A stretch of DNA of 36,240 nt, taken from the NCBI GenBank assembly GCA_937880705.1, contig CALGRZ010000105.1, forward strand, positions 1-36,240. The letters are read 5' to 3'. The notes under the pieces are model-generated. The model searched no databases, was not told the DNA's origin, and worked only from the letters and a program-made list of their open reading frames with translations. A program made the translations under genes and the position numbers. The DNA comes from an uncultured Alistipes sp. Its GTDB lineage: Bacteria > Bacteroidota > Bacteroidia > Bacteroidales > Rikenellaceae. The stretch's first letter is position 1. Each line of letters opens with the position of its first letter. Positions 8,486-15,565 of the stretch are shown here, piece by piece.

Positions 8486-10117
8486 TTACCACTTTACAAC
8501 CTTCAAAACATCACCCTTGTCGGCAGCTACCGCGCGCTTCCAAGCCTCCGAATAGCCGGGCTGCTCGATCTTACCGGGGATATCCTTGCCATTGCCATTG
8601 TCGATAAAGCCATTGGCATCCTCACCCTTGACATTACCGTCGATGTACTTGACCATCATATACTTATCGAGGTCTACCCAGATGTTGAAGAGCCTCTGTG
8701 CATTCTCCACGGTGAGCTCCGTAGCTACCTTGGCAGCCTTCTTGGCACTCTTTGCGCCGCCAATCTTGGCATCCATAGCGGGCACGGCCTCAAGCATCGT
8801 GTTCTCCCACCTATCGACGAACTCGCGAACATGCTTGCCCACGACATTGTAGCGCAGATATGCGAACTGCGCCACGCGGTTGGTGATCCAGAACATCGAG
8901 CTATCAGAGTACTTAAGCATCGAGCCATTACCCTCCTTCAGGCACTCGGGAACCTCCAGCGAGTTAACATATACGGGGGTCAGGGGCGATGTTGCAGCAT
9001 CATCGGTACCAAACCAGAGGATACCCATCTTGCCGGGACGAGCCTGGCCCACGAGCCAGAAGCCTGTCTGCTGGGTAGCCGTAGCACGCTCGTTGCAGTA
9101 CTCCTGGCCATCAACCTCGAAGTACATGGGACGCCAACGGTAGGGGCAGCCCTCACCACCGGCACCTATGTCGGTCGTCATATCCATCTTGGTGCCCTCG
9201 TAGTGGTCACGCATGCAGTCCATCAGGAGCTTGGGAGATACCTTCTCTGTGGGCTTCACCCAGAGAGGCATACGGTTCTTGGGGTTGTGGCCCATGGCGT
9301 AGTCCTCATACTGATCCATGCCATCGGCAACCGTGCGGAAGAAGGCCCATACGCGAGCCTCGCAGCCACGCAGAGCACCAAAGTCGGCGGGGGCATAGGC
9401 CTCGGCGAAGCTGAACTCCTCGTTCTTGCCGTCAAACCAGCCGAACTTGCGAGCTACATCGGCAACGTCGGGAGCATACATACAGTTCTCGGGGTCATCC
9501 CAGGGGAAGGTGGTGATACGGGCCTGGTTGGCGTGTGCCGACACATAGCCGTCGGGGATGCGGCGAGCAACCCATACAATACCCTTATCCTCGGGACCCT
9601 TGCCGATAAGTTCCATGATCCAAGCCTCCTCGGTGTCGATAAGCGAGAATGACTCGCCCGACGAGCAGTAGCCATAGGTGTTGGCCAACTCGACGATGGT
9701 GGCGATAGCCTCGCGAGCGGTCTTGGCACGCTGCAAGGTGATGTAGATCAGCGAGCCGTAGTCGATACCGCCGTTGGGATCCTCCAACTCAGGACGACCG
9801 CCAAAGGTGGTCTCGGTGATAAAGAGCGAGTGCTCGTTAGAGTTACCCAGCGTGCGATAGGTGACAGGCACCTGGCTGATCTTACCAAGGTAGCGACCTG
9901 TATCCCACTCCGTTACATCCATCAGGGCTGTGAACTTGCCGGGGATGTACTGGTAGAGTGAGCCATAGAGCTGGTGAGAGTCTGCGGCGTAGGTCACCAT
10001 GTTAGAACCATCGGTAGAGGCACCGCGGGTGACGATAAAGTTGGTACAGGCATCGGCCGTGTAGATCGAGCCGATGAGTGCGCCCACAAGGGCGAGTGTC
10101 TTCATTAATTTGTTCAT
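8486..10117 (-). CDS. Secreted C69-family dipeptidase
   Basis: A 543-residue member of peptidase family C69 (formerly U34, PepD-like), Ntn hydrolases that cleave dipeptides or short peptides. The N-terminus is a signal peptide (MNKLMKTLALVGALIGSIYTADA) cleaved just before Cys24. Cleavage would expose CTNFIVTRGAS, whose N-terminal cysteine is the family's nucleophile, so export and activation may be the same event. Further family segments include NEHSLFITETTFGGRPEL, YGYCSSGESFSLID and SAHANQARI. It probably works in the periplasm or at the surface in peptide scavenging. A divergent promoter region separates it from yggS; lpdA follows after 20 bp. Confidence 0.9.
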   Translation of the reverse strand: MNKLMKTLALVGALIGSIYTADACTNFIVTRGASTDGSNMVTYAADSHQLYGSLYQYIPGKFTALMDVTEWDTGRYLGKISQVPVTYRTLGNSNEHSLFITETTFGGRPELEDPNGGIDYGSLIYITLQRAKTAREAIATIVELANTYGYCSSGESFSLIDTEEAWIMELIGKGPEDKGIVWVARRIPDGYVSAHANQARITTFPWDDPENCMYAPDVADVARKFGWFDGKNEEFSFAEAYAPADFGALRGCEARVWAFFRTVADGMDQYEDYAMGHNPKNRMPLWVKPTEKVSPKLLMDCMRDHYEGTKMDMTTDIGAGGEGCPYRWRPMYFEVDGQEYCNERATATQQTGFWLVGQARPGKMGILWFGTDDAATSPLTPVYVNSLEVPECLKEGNGSMLKYSDSSMFWITNRVAQFAYLRYNVVGKHVREFVDRWENTMLEAVPAMDAKIGGAKSAKKAAKVATELTVENAQRLFNIWVDLDKYMMVKYIDGNVKGEDANGFIDNGNGKDIPGKIEQPGYSEAWKRAVAADKGDVLKVVKW

Positions 10118-10169
10118 ACTCGGTTTTAAGGTTTATTACTAAATTTTACGTTGTTCAAATAAAATCTTT

Positions 10170-10177
10170 CAAAGATA
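10170..10177 (-). promoter_or_regulatory. Promoter -7 element for the C69 peptidase-lpdA unit
   Basis: The minus strand reads TATCTTTG, an exact match to TAnnTTTG, about 52 bp before the start codon. No exact TTTG is seen at the expected -33 distance. It is divergent from the yggS promoter. Confidence 0.6.
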
Positions 10178-10195
10178 CAAATTTATTTCGAATAA

Positions 10196-10227
10196 GTTGT
10201 ATGGTTGCACGATATTTTATAATTTTG
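10196..10227 (+). promoter_or_regulatory. Promoter for yggS
   Basis: TAATTTTG at 10220-10227 matches the Bacteroidetes -7 consensus exactly. A near -33 element GTTG lies at 10196-10199 with a 20-bp spacer. The yggS ATG is 21 bp downstream. Confidence 0.55.
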
Positions 10228-10248
10228 CACTACAAAAATCACCAAACA

Positions 10249-10908
10249 ATGAGTATCAAGGAGCGTCTTACGAACATACTTTCGACACTGCCCGAGGGGG
10301 TTAAGCTGGTTGCCGTATCGAAGTTTCACCCCGCCGAGCGACTGCAGGAGGCCTACGATGCCGGACAGCGCATCTTCGGCGAGAGCCGTCCCCAGGAGAT
10401 GGCCGCAAAGCAGGCTGTGCTGCCCAGCGACATCGAGTGGCACATGATTGGACACCTGCAAACCAACAAGGTGAAGACGATTGCACCCTTCGTGACGATG
10501 ATCTCCTCGGTGGACTCCGACCGTCTGATTGCCGAGATTGAGCGTCAGGCAGCAAAGCATAACCGCACCATAGAGATCCTTCTCGAGGTTCACGTTGCTG
10601 ACGAAGCGAGCAAGTCGGGTTGGTCAAAAGAGGAACTCGACAGCTACCTCTCAACGGGCACACTCCAGACCATGGAGCATATTCGCGTAAGGGGCCTTAT
10701 GACCATCGCCACCAATACCGACGACGAGGCTACCATTCGTCGTGACTTCCAACATATCAGGGATATATACCACGAGTTAAAGCCCATGTTCGGGGAGATG
10801 TTCGACACCCTGTCGATAGGCATGTCGGACGACTACCCTATCGCCTTGGAGTATGGTTCAACGATGGTCCGTATCGGAACTGCCATCTTTGGGCAACGCG
10901 AGTATTGA
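10249..10908 (+). CDS. yggS: YggS/PLPBP family PLP-homeostasis protein
   Basis: A 219-residue cytoplasmic protein of the YggS/PROSC family, which binds pyridoxal 5'-phosphate on a single alanine-racemase-like barrel and helps keep vitamin B6 and amino-acid pools balanced; no enzymatic reaction is established. The PLP lysine is Lys25 in LVAVSKFHPAERL. Other family motifs are GESRPQE, EWHMIGHLQTNKVK, and LSIGMSDDYPIALEYGSTMV with MVRIGTAIFG near the end. The frame is open upstream to 10078, but that part runs through promoter DNA and lacks similarity. The ATG at 10249 gives the normal family length and fits the promoter at 10220. It is monocistronic; a terminator follows at 11041. Confidence 0.93.
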   Translation: MSIKERLTNILSTLPEGVKLVAVSKFHPAERLQEAYDAGQRIFGESRPQEMAAKQAVLPSDIEWHMIGHLQTNKVKTIAPFVTMISSVDSDRLIAEIERQAAKHNRTIEILLEVHVADEASKSGWSKEELDSYLSTGTLQTMEHIRVRGLMTIATNTDDEATIRRDFQHIRDIYHELKPMFGEMFDTLSIGMSDDYPIALEYGSTMVRIGTAIFGQREY

Positions 10909-10979
10909 CAACCGTCCATAAAGCTCCCCAAGCCGACCTATCACCTCGTACAGCCGTCACCGCAGGGAGCTCTCCATCA

Positions 10980-11024
10980 TGACATTTTGTCAGTTGGCGA
11001 CAAGCTCAAATGTCAGTTTTGTCA
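10980..11024. promoter_or_regulatory. Cluster of TGACA/TGTCA half-sites, candidate activator binding region
   Basis: Five half-sites are seen: TGACA (10980) and TGTCA (10988), forming the perfect palindrome TGACATTTTGTCA with a 3-base centre; GACA (10999) and TGTCA (11011), again inverted; and a further TGTCA at 11020. They lie about 45-90 bp upstream of the sigma-54-like element of dnaK, a suitable place for the enhancer of an NtrC-type activator. Binding protein unknown. Confidence 0.5.
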
Positions 11025-11040
11025 TATTTATATGAATAAG

Positions 11041-11065
11041 TGCGTCAATTTTGGCGCATTTTTTT
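11041..11065 (+). terminator. Rho-independent terminator after yggS
   Basis: A short stem TGCGTC / GGCGCA (one G-U pair) with an AATTTT loop is followed by a run of seven T residues. It lies between the TGTCA cluster and the dnaK promoter, so it would isolate dnaK from yggS transcription. Confidence 0.75.
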
Positions 11066-11067
11066 AT

Positions 11068-11084
11068 TTGGTATGCCGTTTGCC
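11068..11084 (+). promoter_or_regulatory. Candidate sigma-54 (-24/-12) promoter of dnaK
   Basis: TTGGTATGCCGTTTGCC has the invariant GG (11070-11071) and GC (11082-11083) separated by exactly 10 bp, with TTGG and TTTGC around them, as in the sigma-54 consensus (TGGCAC-N5-TTGC). Transcription would begin near 11095, leaving a leader of about 70 bases. No clear TAnnTTTG housekeeping element is seen in the same stretch. The TGTCA cluster upstream fits an enhancer. Motif-based call only. Confidence 0.55.
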
Positions 11085-11165
11085 ATACTCTTCGTCGTCG
11101 AGCCCGAGCAGTGGCCTCGACCCCCGAAAGTGTAAAATGTAATTAACAAATAAAAAATTTAGACT

Positions 11166-13061
11166 ATGAGCAAGATTATTGGTATTGATTTGGGTACGAC
11201 CAACTCGTGTGTGGCCGTAATGGAGGGTAACGAGCCCGTGGTAATTCCTAACGCCGAGGGCCACCGCACAACACCTTCGGTGGTAGCATTCACCGAGGGC
11301 GGCGAGCGCAAGGTGGGTGACCCCGCAAAGCGTCAGGCCATCACCAACCCCAAGCGCACGGTCTTCTCGATCAAGCGTTTCATGGGTGAGCGTTACGACA
11401 AGGTTACGGCAGATATCGCCCGCGCACCCTACACAATTGTTAAGGGTGACAACAACACTCCCCGCGTGGAGATCGACGGTCGCCAGTACACTCCCCAGGA
11501 GATCTCGGCCATCACCCTGCAGAAGATGAAGAAGACTGCCGAGGACTACCTCGGTCAGGAGGTTACCGAGGCTGTGATCACCGTGCCCGCATACTTCTCT
11601 GACTCGCAGCGTCAGGCAACCAAGGAGGCCGGCGAGATTGCAGGTCTTAAGGTGCGCCGTATCATCAACGAGCCCACAGCAGCAGCTCTGGCCTACGGTC
11701 TGGACAAGAAGCAGGACGACATGAAGATTGCCGTTTACGACCTTGGTGGTGGTACCTTCGATATCTCTATCCTGGAGCTTGGCGACGGCGTATTCGAGGT
11801 TAAGTCGACCAATGGCGATACCCACCTTGGTGGCGATGACTTCGACCACGTTCTTATCGACTACATGGCCGAGGCGTTCAAGGCCGAGCACGGCATCGAC
11901 CTGCGTCAGGACCCCATGGCACTGCAGCGTCTTAAGGAGGCTGCCGAGAAGGCAAAGATCGAGCTTTCGTCGGCTACCACAACCGATATCAACCTGCCCT
12001 ACATCATGCCTGTAAACGGTATTCCCCAGCACCTTGTGATGTCGCTCACACGCGCCAAGTTTGAGCAGTTGTGCGACCACCTCGTGCAGAAGACCATCGA
12101 GCCCTGCCGCATCGCCCTGCGCGACGCAGGTCTGCAGGCAAGCCAGATCGACGAGGTTATCCTCGTAGGTGGTTCAACCCGTATCCCCGCCATCCAGAAG
12201 ATCGTCGAGGAGTTCTTCGGCAAGACCCCCAACCGCTCGGTGAACCCCGATGAGGTTGTTGCCGTAGGTGCTGCCATCCAGGGCGGTGTACTCACCGGCG
12301 AGGTTAAGGATGTACTCCTGCTCGACGTTACACCCCTCTCGCTCGGTATCGAGACTCTGGGCGGTGTGTTCACCAAGCTCATCGAGGCCAACACCACCAT
12401 CCCCACCCGCAAGAGCGAGGTATTCTCTACGGCTGCCGACAACCAGCCCACGGTAACTATCAACGTATGCCAGGGTGAGCGTCCTATGGCCCGCGACAAT
12501 AAGTCTATCGGCCAGTTCAACCTCGACGGCATCCCTGCAGCACCCCGTGGTGTACCCCAGATTGAGGTTACCTTCGACATCGACGCCAACGGTATCCTGA
12601 ACGTATCGGCAAAGGATAAGGGCACAGGCAAGGAGCAGAAGATCCGCATCGAGGCATCGAGCGGCCTTACCGAGCAGGAGATCCAGCGCATGCGTGACGA
12701 GGCCAAGGCCAACGAGGAGAAGGATAAGGCCGAGAGAGAGCGTGTAGAGAAGATCAACGCTGCCGACTCTAACATCTTCGCCACCGAGAAGCAGCTCAAG
12801 GAGTACGGCGACAAGCTGCCCGCAGACAAGAAGGCGGCTATCGAGGAGGCTCTGGGCAAGCTCAAGGAGGCTCACAAGGCACAGGATCTGGCCGCTATCG
12901 ACTCATCTATCGAGGCTTTGAATGCCGCATGGCAGGCTGCATCGCAGGATATCTACGCACAGCAGCAGGCGCAGGGCGCAGGTGCGCAGGGTGCACAGGG
13001 TGCACAGGCCGAGGAGCCCAAGCAGCAGCCCGAGGACGTTGAGTTCGAGGAGGTTAAGTAA
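11166..13061 (+). CDS. dnaK: Chaperone DnaK (Hsp70)
   Basis: A 631-residue Hsp70, the ATP-driven chaperone that binds unfolded peptides with DnaJ and GrpE as partners. The N-terminus [18 protein letters not shown] is the phosphate-binding loop of the actin-like ATPase. [16 protein letters not shown] and [13 protein letters not shown] are the other signature segments, and [17 protein letters not shown] is the linker into the substrate-binding domain. The C-terminus has a flexible Gln/Gly/Ala-rich tail (near residues 600-615) and ends EFEEVK, close to the canonical EEVD-like end. Neither grpE nor dnaJ is adjacent. A sigma-54-like promoter with TGTCA repeats lies upstream and a strong terminator lies 22 bp after the stop, so it is a single-gene unit. 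Confidence 0.98.
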   Translation: MSKIIGIDLGTTNSCVAVMEGNEPVVIPNAEGHRTTPSVVAFTEGGERKVGDPAKRQAITNPKRTVFSIKRFMGERYDKVTADIARAPYTIVKGDNNTPRVEIDGRQYTPQEISAITLQKMKKTAEDYLGQEVTEAVITVPAYFSDSQRQATKEAGEIAGLKVRRIINEPTAAALAYGLDKKQDDMKIAVYDLGGGTFDISILELGDGVFEVKSTNGDTHLGGDDFDHVLIDYMAEAFKAEHGIDLRQDPMALQRLKEAAEKAKIELSSATTTDINLPYIMPVNGIPQHLVMSLTRAKFEQLCDHLVQKTIEPCRIALRDAGLQASQIDEVILVGGSTRIPAIQKIVEEFFGKTPNRSVNPDEVVAVGAAIQGGVLTGEVKDVLLLDVTPLSLGIETLGGVFTKLIEANTTIPTRKSEVFSTAADNQPTVTINVCQGERPMARDNKSIGQFNLDGIPAAPRGVPQIEVTFDIDANGILNVSAKDKGTGKEQKIRIEASSGLTEQEIQRMRDEAKANEEKDKAERERVEKINAADSNIFATEKQLKEYGDKLPADKKAAIEEALGKLKEAHKAQDLAAIDSSIEALNAAWQAASQDIYAQQQAQGAGAQGAQGAQAEEPKQQPEDVEFEEVK

Positions 13062-13083
13062 GAGTATCTACATACCACATAGC

Positions 13084-13124
13084 AAAAGGTTGCCTAACAG
13101 CGAATGTTAGGCAACCTTTTTTTT
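13084..13124 (+). terminator. Terminator of dnaK
   Basis: A long perfect stem (AAAAGGTTGCCTAACA with its complement), a 5-base loop and eight T residues, just after dnaK. The A-rich left side may allow weak function in the opposite direction too. Confidence 0.95.
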
Positions 13125-13133
13125 GTTGCAGGT

Positions 13134-13364
13134 GGGCGGGGCGAGGGCGGGGCGAGGCGCAGTCGATAGGATTTGATAGGACTGGATAGGACTTAATAGG
13201 ATTAAGCGCGGCCGACATTTACCCGGTAGCAATGTACTATCCCATTTTTCCTATCTCTTCCTATTTCTTCCTATTTATCCTATTTCTTCCTATTCCGTCC
13301 TATCTATTCCTATTTAGTCCTATCTCATCCTATCCTGTCCTATTCCGCCCTATTTCTTCCCGAT
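13134..13364. repeat. Dispersed intergenic repeat, copy 2 (between dnaK and the steroid operon)
   Basis: This copy has the same orientation and modules as copy 1. An exact 11-bp GGGCGGGGCGA duplication (13134-13155) is followed by one GCGCAGTCGATAGG and several GATAGGA/TAGGACTTAA units. The core, from about 13204 to 13244 (AAGCGCGGCCGACATTTA onward), leads into a long pyrimidine-rich arm of about a dozen TCCTAT-like units. The two arms are imperfect reverse complements over about 35 bases. The central part differs from copies 1 and 3 (ACCCGGTAGCAATGTACTATCCC). It sits after the dnaK terminator and before the promoter at 13411, and is non-coding. Confidence 0.85.
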
Positions 13365-13410
13365 ACACAAAATATTCTCATTTTAATGGCTCCATATCAC
13401 AAAAATTTAG

Positions 13411-13418
13411 TAACTTTG
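13411..13418 (+). promoter_or_regulatory. Promoter -7 element of the steroid/bile-acid reductase operon
   Basis: TAACTTTG is an exact Bacteroidetes -7 consensus, 83 bp before the start codon at 13502. The -33 region is AT-rich (TTTTAATGG) without an exact TTTG. Confidence 0.65.
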
Positions 13419-13432
13419 CATGATTGTATGCA
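13417..13432. promoter_or_regulatory. Possible operator palindrome at the promoter
   Basis: TGCAT-GATTGT-ATGCA is a perfect 5+5 inverted repeat. It starts at the last bases of the -7 element and covers the expected transcription start, which is where a repressor would bind. A short palindrome can also arise by chance. Confidence 0.35.
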
Positions 13433-13501
13433 TGCGCGACCACACGCAGCGCACGCAAGTAAGCAAGTAAGACAACTACACGAACAACTAAACCAAATAC
13501 T

Positions 13502-14284
13502 ATGTTCTCGGAGATCATCTCGTTGGAGACCTACAACACCTTCCTCTGGATTATGGCTGCTGTCGCCGTTGTGGTATTCGTAGCCCTCTACTTTGTGGAT
13601 GCGGGCTATGGCTATCTGTTTAATCCGAAGTTCGGCATGCCCATACCCAACAAGGTTGCTTGGGTTGTGATGGAGTGCCCCGTATTCTTCGCCATGGCTG
13701 CACTATGGTGGCTCTCACCCGTACGATTCGAGGTGGCACCCCTGGTGCTCTTCCTCATCTTTGAGATGCACTACTTCCAGCGTTCATTCATCTTCCCGAT
13801 GCTTATTCGCGGCCGCTCGAAGATGCCCATAGGCATCATGCTTATGGGCATGATATTCAACACGCTCAACGCCGTGATGCAGGGTGGCTGGATATTCTAC
13901 CTCGGCCCCGAGCAGGGCTACTACGATGGCTGGATGGCGAAGCCGTACATCTACATCGGCATCGCGGTATTCCTATTCGGCTTTGTGACCAACCTCCACT
14001 CCGACTACATCATCCGCCACCTGCGCAAGGAGGGCGACACCAAGCACTACATACCGCGTGGCGGCATGTTCAAGTATGTATCGTCGGCCAACTACTTCGG
14101 CGAGTTCATGGAGTGGGTGGGCTTTGCCATCGCCTCATGGTCATGGGCAGGCGTAGTCTTCGCACTATGGACCTTTGCCAACCTCGGCCCACGCTCGGCA
14201 TCACTCTACAAGCGTTACGAGAGAGAGTTTGGCGAGGAGTTCACCTCGCTGAAGCGTAAGCGCATACTGCCATTCATCTATTAG
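13502..14284 (+). CDS. Steroid 5-alpha-reductase family protein (candidate bile-acid/steroid 5AR)
   Basis: A 260-residue integral membrane protein that aligns along its length with animal steroid 5-alpha-reductases (human forms 254-259 residues), which reduce the C4-C5 double bond of 3-oxo-4-ene steroids with NADPH. Recalled SRD5A2 segments match: QELPSF corresponds to MECPVF, placing Glu58 at catalytic Glu57; VHYFHRTF corresponds to MHYFQRSF, placing Tyr91 at catalytic Tyr91. The C-terminal cofactor region has HSDYIIRHLRK, IPRGGMFKYVS, ANYFGEFMEW and ends LPFIY, like IPFIF in the human enzyme. Several hydrophobic segments fit a multi-pass topology. It is the first gene of a cassette with an OYE-type reductase (21 bp later) and an SDR. 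In gut Bacteroidetes this trio makes allo- and isoallo-bile acids, so a 3-oxo-4-ene bile acid is the likely substrate; host or diet steroids are alternatives. Confidence 0.88.
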   Translation: MFSEIISLETYNTFLWIMAAVAVVVFVALYFVDAGYGYLFNPKFGMPIPNKVAWVVMECPVFFAMAALWWLSPVRFEVAPLVLFLIFEMHYFQRSFIFPMLIRGRSKMPIGIMLMGMIFNTLNAVMQGGWIFYLGPEQGYYDGWMAKPYIYIGIAVFLFGFVTNLHSDYIIRHLRKEGDTKHYIPRGGMFKYVSSANYFGEFMEWVGFAIASWSWAGVVFALWTFANLGPRSASLYKRYEREFGEEFTSLKRKRILPFIY

Positions 14285-14305
14285 CAAACACAAAAAAATA
14301 CCTAT

Positions 14306-15553
14306 ATGAAGAGCAACAAACGACTCGAGGAGTCAAAACTATTCACCCCCTACAAGCTCGGTAGCGTGACCCTGCGCAACCGTGTGATACGCTCGGCAGC
14401 CTTCGAGTCCATGGGTAAGGACTTTGCGCCCACTCAAGCACTCAAGGACTACCACGTCAGCGTGGCACGAGGCGGTGTGGGTATGACCACCGTGGCCTAC
14501 GCCTCAATAAACCGCAGCGGAATATCGTTCAACAAGCAGCTCTGGCTGCGCGACGAGATAGTACCCTCGCTGCGTGAGCTCACCGATGCGGTACACAACG
14601 AGGGTGCTGCCGTGGGTATTCAGCTCGGACACTGCGGCAACATGACCCACTGGTCGACTGCGGGCAGCTTCCCCGTATCGGCATCTAACGGCTTCAACCT
14701 CTACTCTCCCACCTTCCACCGTCGCATGCGCAAGTCGGAGATTGTGGAGTTCGCCAAGGACTTTGGCAAGGCTGTGGAGACGGCCTACAACGCCGGCTTC
14801 GACTCTGTAGAGGTGCACGCAGGACACGGATACCTCATCTCGCAGTTCCTCTCGCCCTACACCAACCACCGTCGCGACGAGTATGGTGGCTCGCTCGAAA
14901 ACCGCATGCGCTTTATGAACATGTGTCTCGAGGAGGTGATGGAGGCGGCACGACGTCGAGGCATGGGCGTGCTGGTAAAACACAACATGGAGGATGGCTT
15001 TAAGCGCGGCATACAGATACCCGAATCTATCGAGATAGCCAAGCAAATAGAGAGCTTCGGCGTGGATGGCATAGTGCTCTCTTCGGGCTTTGTGTCGAAG
15101 GCACCTATGGCCGTCATGCGCGGTCGCATACCGACAAAGACCATGGGCTACTACATGGGTTGGAATGAGTGGTTGCAGAAGATCGTGGTATCGCTCTTCG
15201 GGCAGTGGCTCATCAAGCAGTACGACTTCGAGGAGTGCTACTTCTTGGAGAATGCCAAGAAGTTCCGCCAGGAGCTCAAGGGCCCGCTGGTATATGTCGG
15301 CGGTTTGGTGTCGCGCGAGGGCATCGAGCGAGTCCTCGACGAGGGCTTCGAGCTGGTACAGATGGCGCGTGCACTGGTCAACGACCCCGCCTTTGTCAAC
15401 AAACTCAAGGAGGGCGACATCTCCACACGCAGTGGCTGTGACCACCGCGACTACTGTATGGCACGCATGTACTCGGTAGACATGCAGTGCTGCCACAACT
15501 GCAAGGAGCACATCCCCGAGAGGCTGTGGCGCGAGATAAACAAGATTAAGTAA
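14306..15553 (+). CDS. OYE-family NADH:flavin oxidoreductase (candidate 3-oxo-4-ene steroid 5-beta-reductase)
   Basis: A 415-residue protein with an FMN TIM barrel of the Old Yellow Enzyme family, like the first domain of 2,4-dienoyl-CoA reductase and the bile-acid enzymes BaiCD/BaiH. Motifs: LFTPYKLGSVTLRNRV at the N-terminus, Gln106 in GIQLGH, HAGHGYLISQFLSP with His171/His174, NHRRDEYGGSLENRMRF, and the phosphate loop VYVGGL...VQMARALVNDP. After the barrel there is a cysteine cluster (C378, C384, C395, C396, C399) where larger relatives bind a 4Fe-4S centre, but the FAD/NAD domains that normally follow are absent. A hydrophobic insertion of about 45 residues (near 275-320) may form a membrane or substrate lid. 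Its place between the 5-alpha-reductase and an SDR suggests 5-beta reduction or the reverse dehydrogenation. Family sure, substrate inferred. Confidence 0.82.
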   Translation: MKSNKRLEESKLFTPYKLGSVTLRNRVIRSAAFESMGKDFAPTQALKDYHVSVARGGVGMTTVAYASINRSGISFNKQLWLRDEIVPSLRELTDAVHNEGAAVGIQLGHCGNMTHWSTAGSFPVSASNGFNLYSPTFHRRMRKSEIVEFAKDFGKAVETAYNAGFDSVEVHAGHGYLISQFLSPYTNHRRDEYGGSLENRMRFMNMCLEEVMEAARRRGMGVLVKHNMEDGFKRGIQIPESIEIAKQIESFGVDGIVLSSGFVSKAPMAVMRGRIPTKTMGYYMGWNEWLQKIVVSLFGQWLIKQYDFEECYFLENAKKFRQELKGPLVYVGGLVSREGIERVLDEGFELVQMARALVNDPAFVNKLKEGDISTRSGCDHRDYCMARMYSVDMQCCHNCKEHIPERLWREINKIK

Positions 15554-15565
15554 CGGTCGAGCTAT

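Larger units (their letters stand above)
10909..11165. other. yggS-dnaK intergenic region
   Basis: This 257-bp gap has no plausible gene. It contains, in order, an inverted repeat AGCTCCC (10922-10928) and GGGAGCT (10965-10971), the TGACA/TGTCA cluster (10980-11024), the yggS terminator (11041-11065), a sigma-54-like promoter (11068-11084) and a GTCGAG/CTCGAC hairpin in the presumed dnaK leader (11097-11121). No CIRCE element (TTAGCACTC-N9-GAGTGCTAA) is present. Confidence 0.7.

Noticed and set aside
8474..9652. 392-codon plus-strand frame opposite the C69 peptidase
   Set aside because: Antisense shadow; the minus-strand protein has a signal peptide and the nucleophile cysteine in the right place.
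10909..11165. CIRCE/HrcA site before dnaK
   Set aside because: No TTAGCACTC-N9-GAGTGCTAA or near match is present in the gap.
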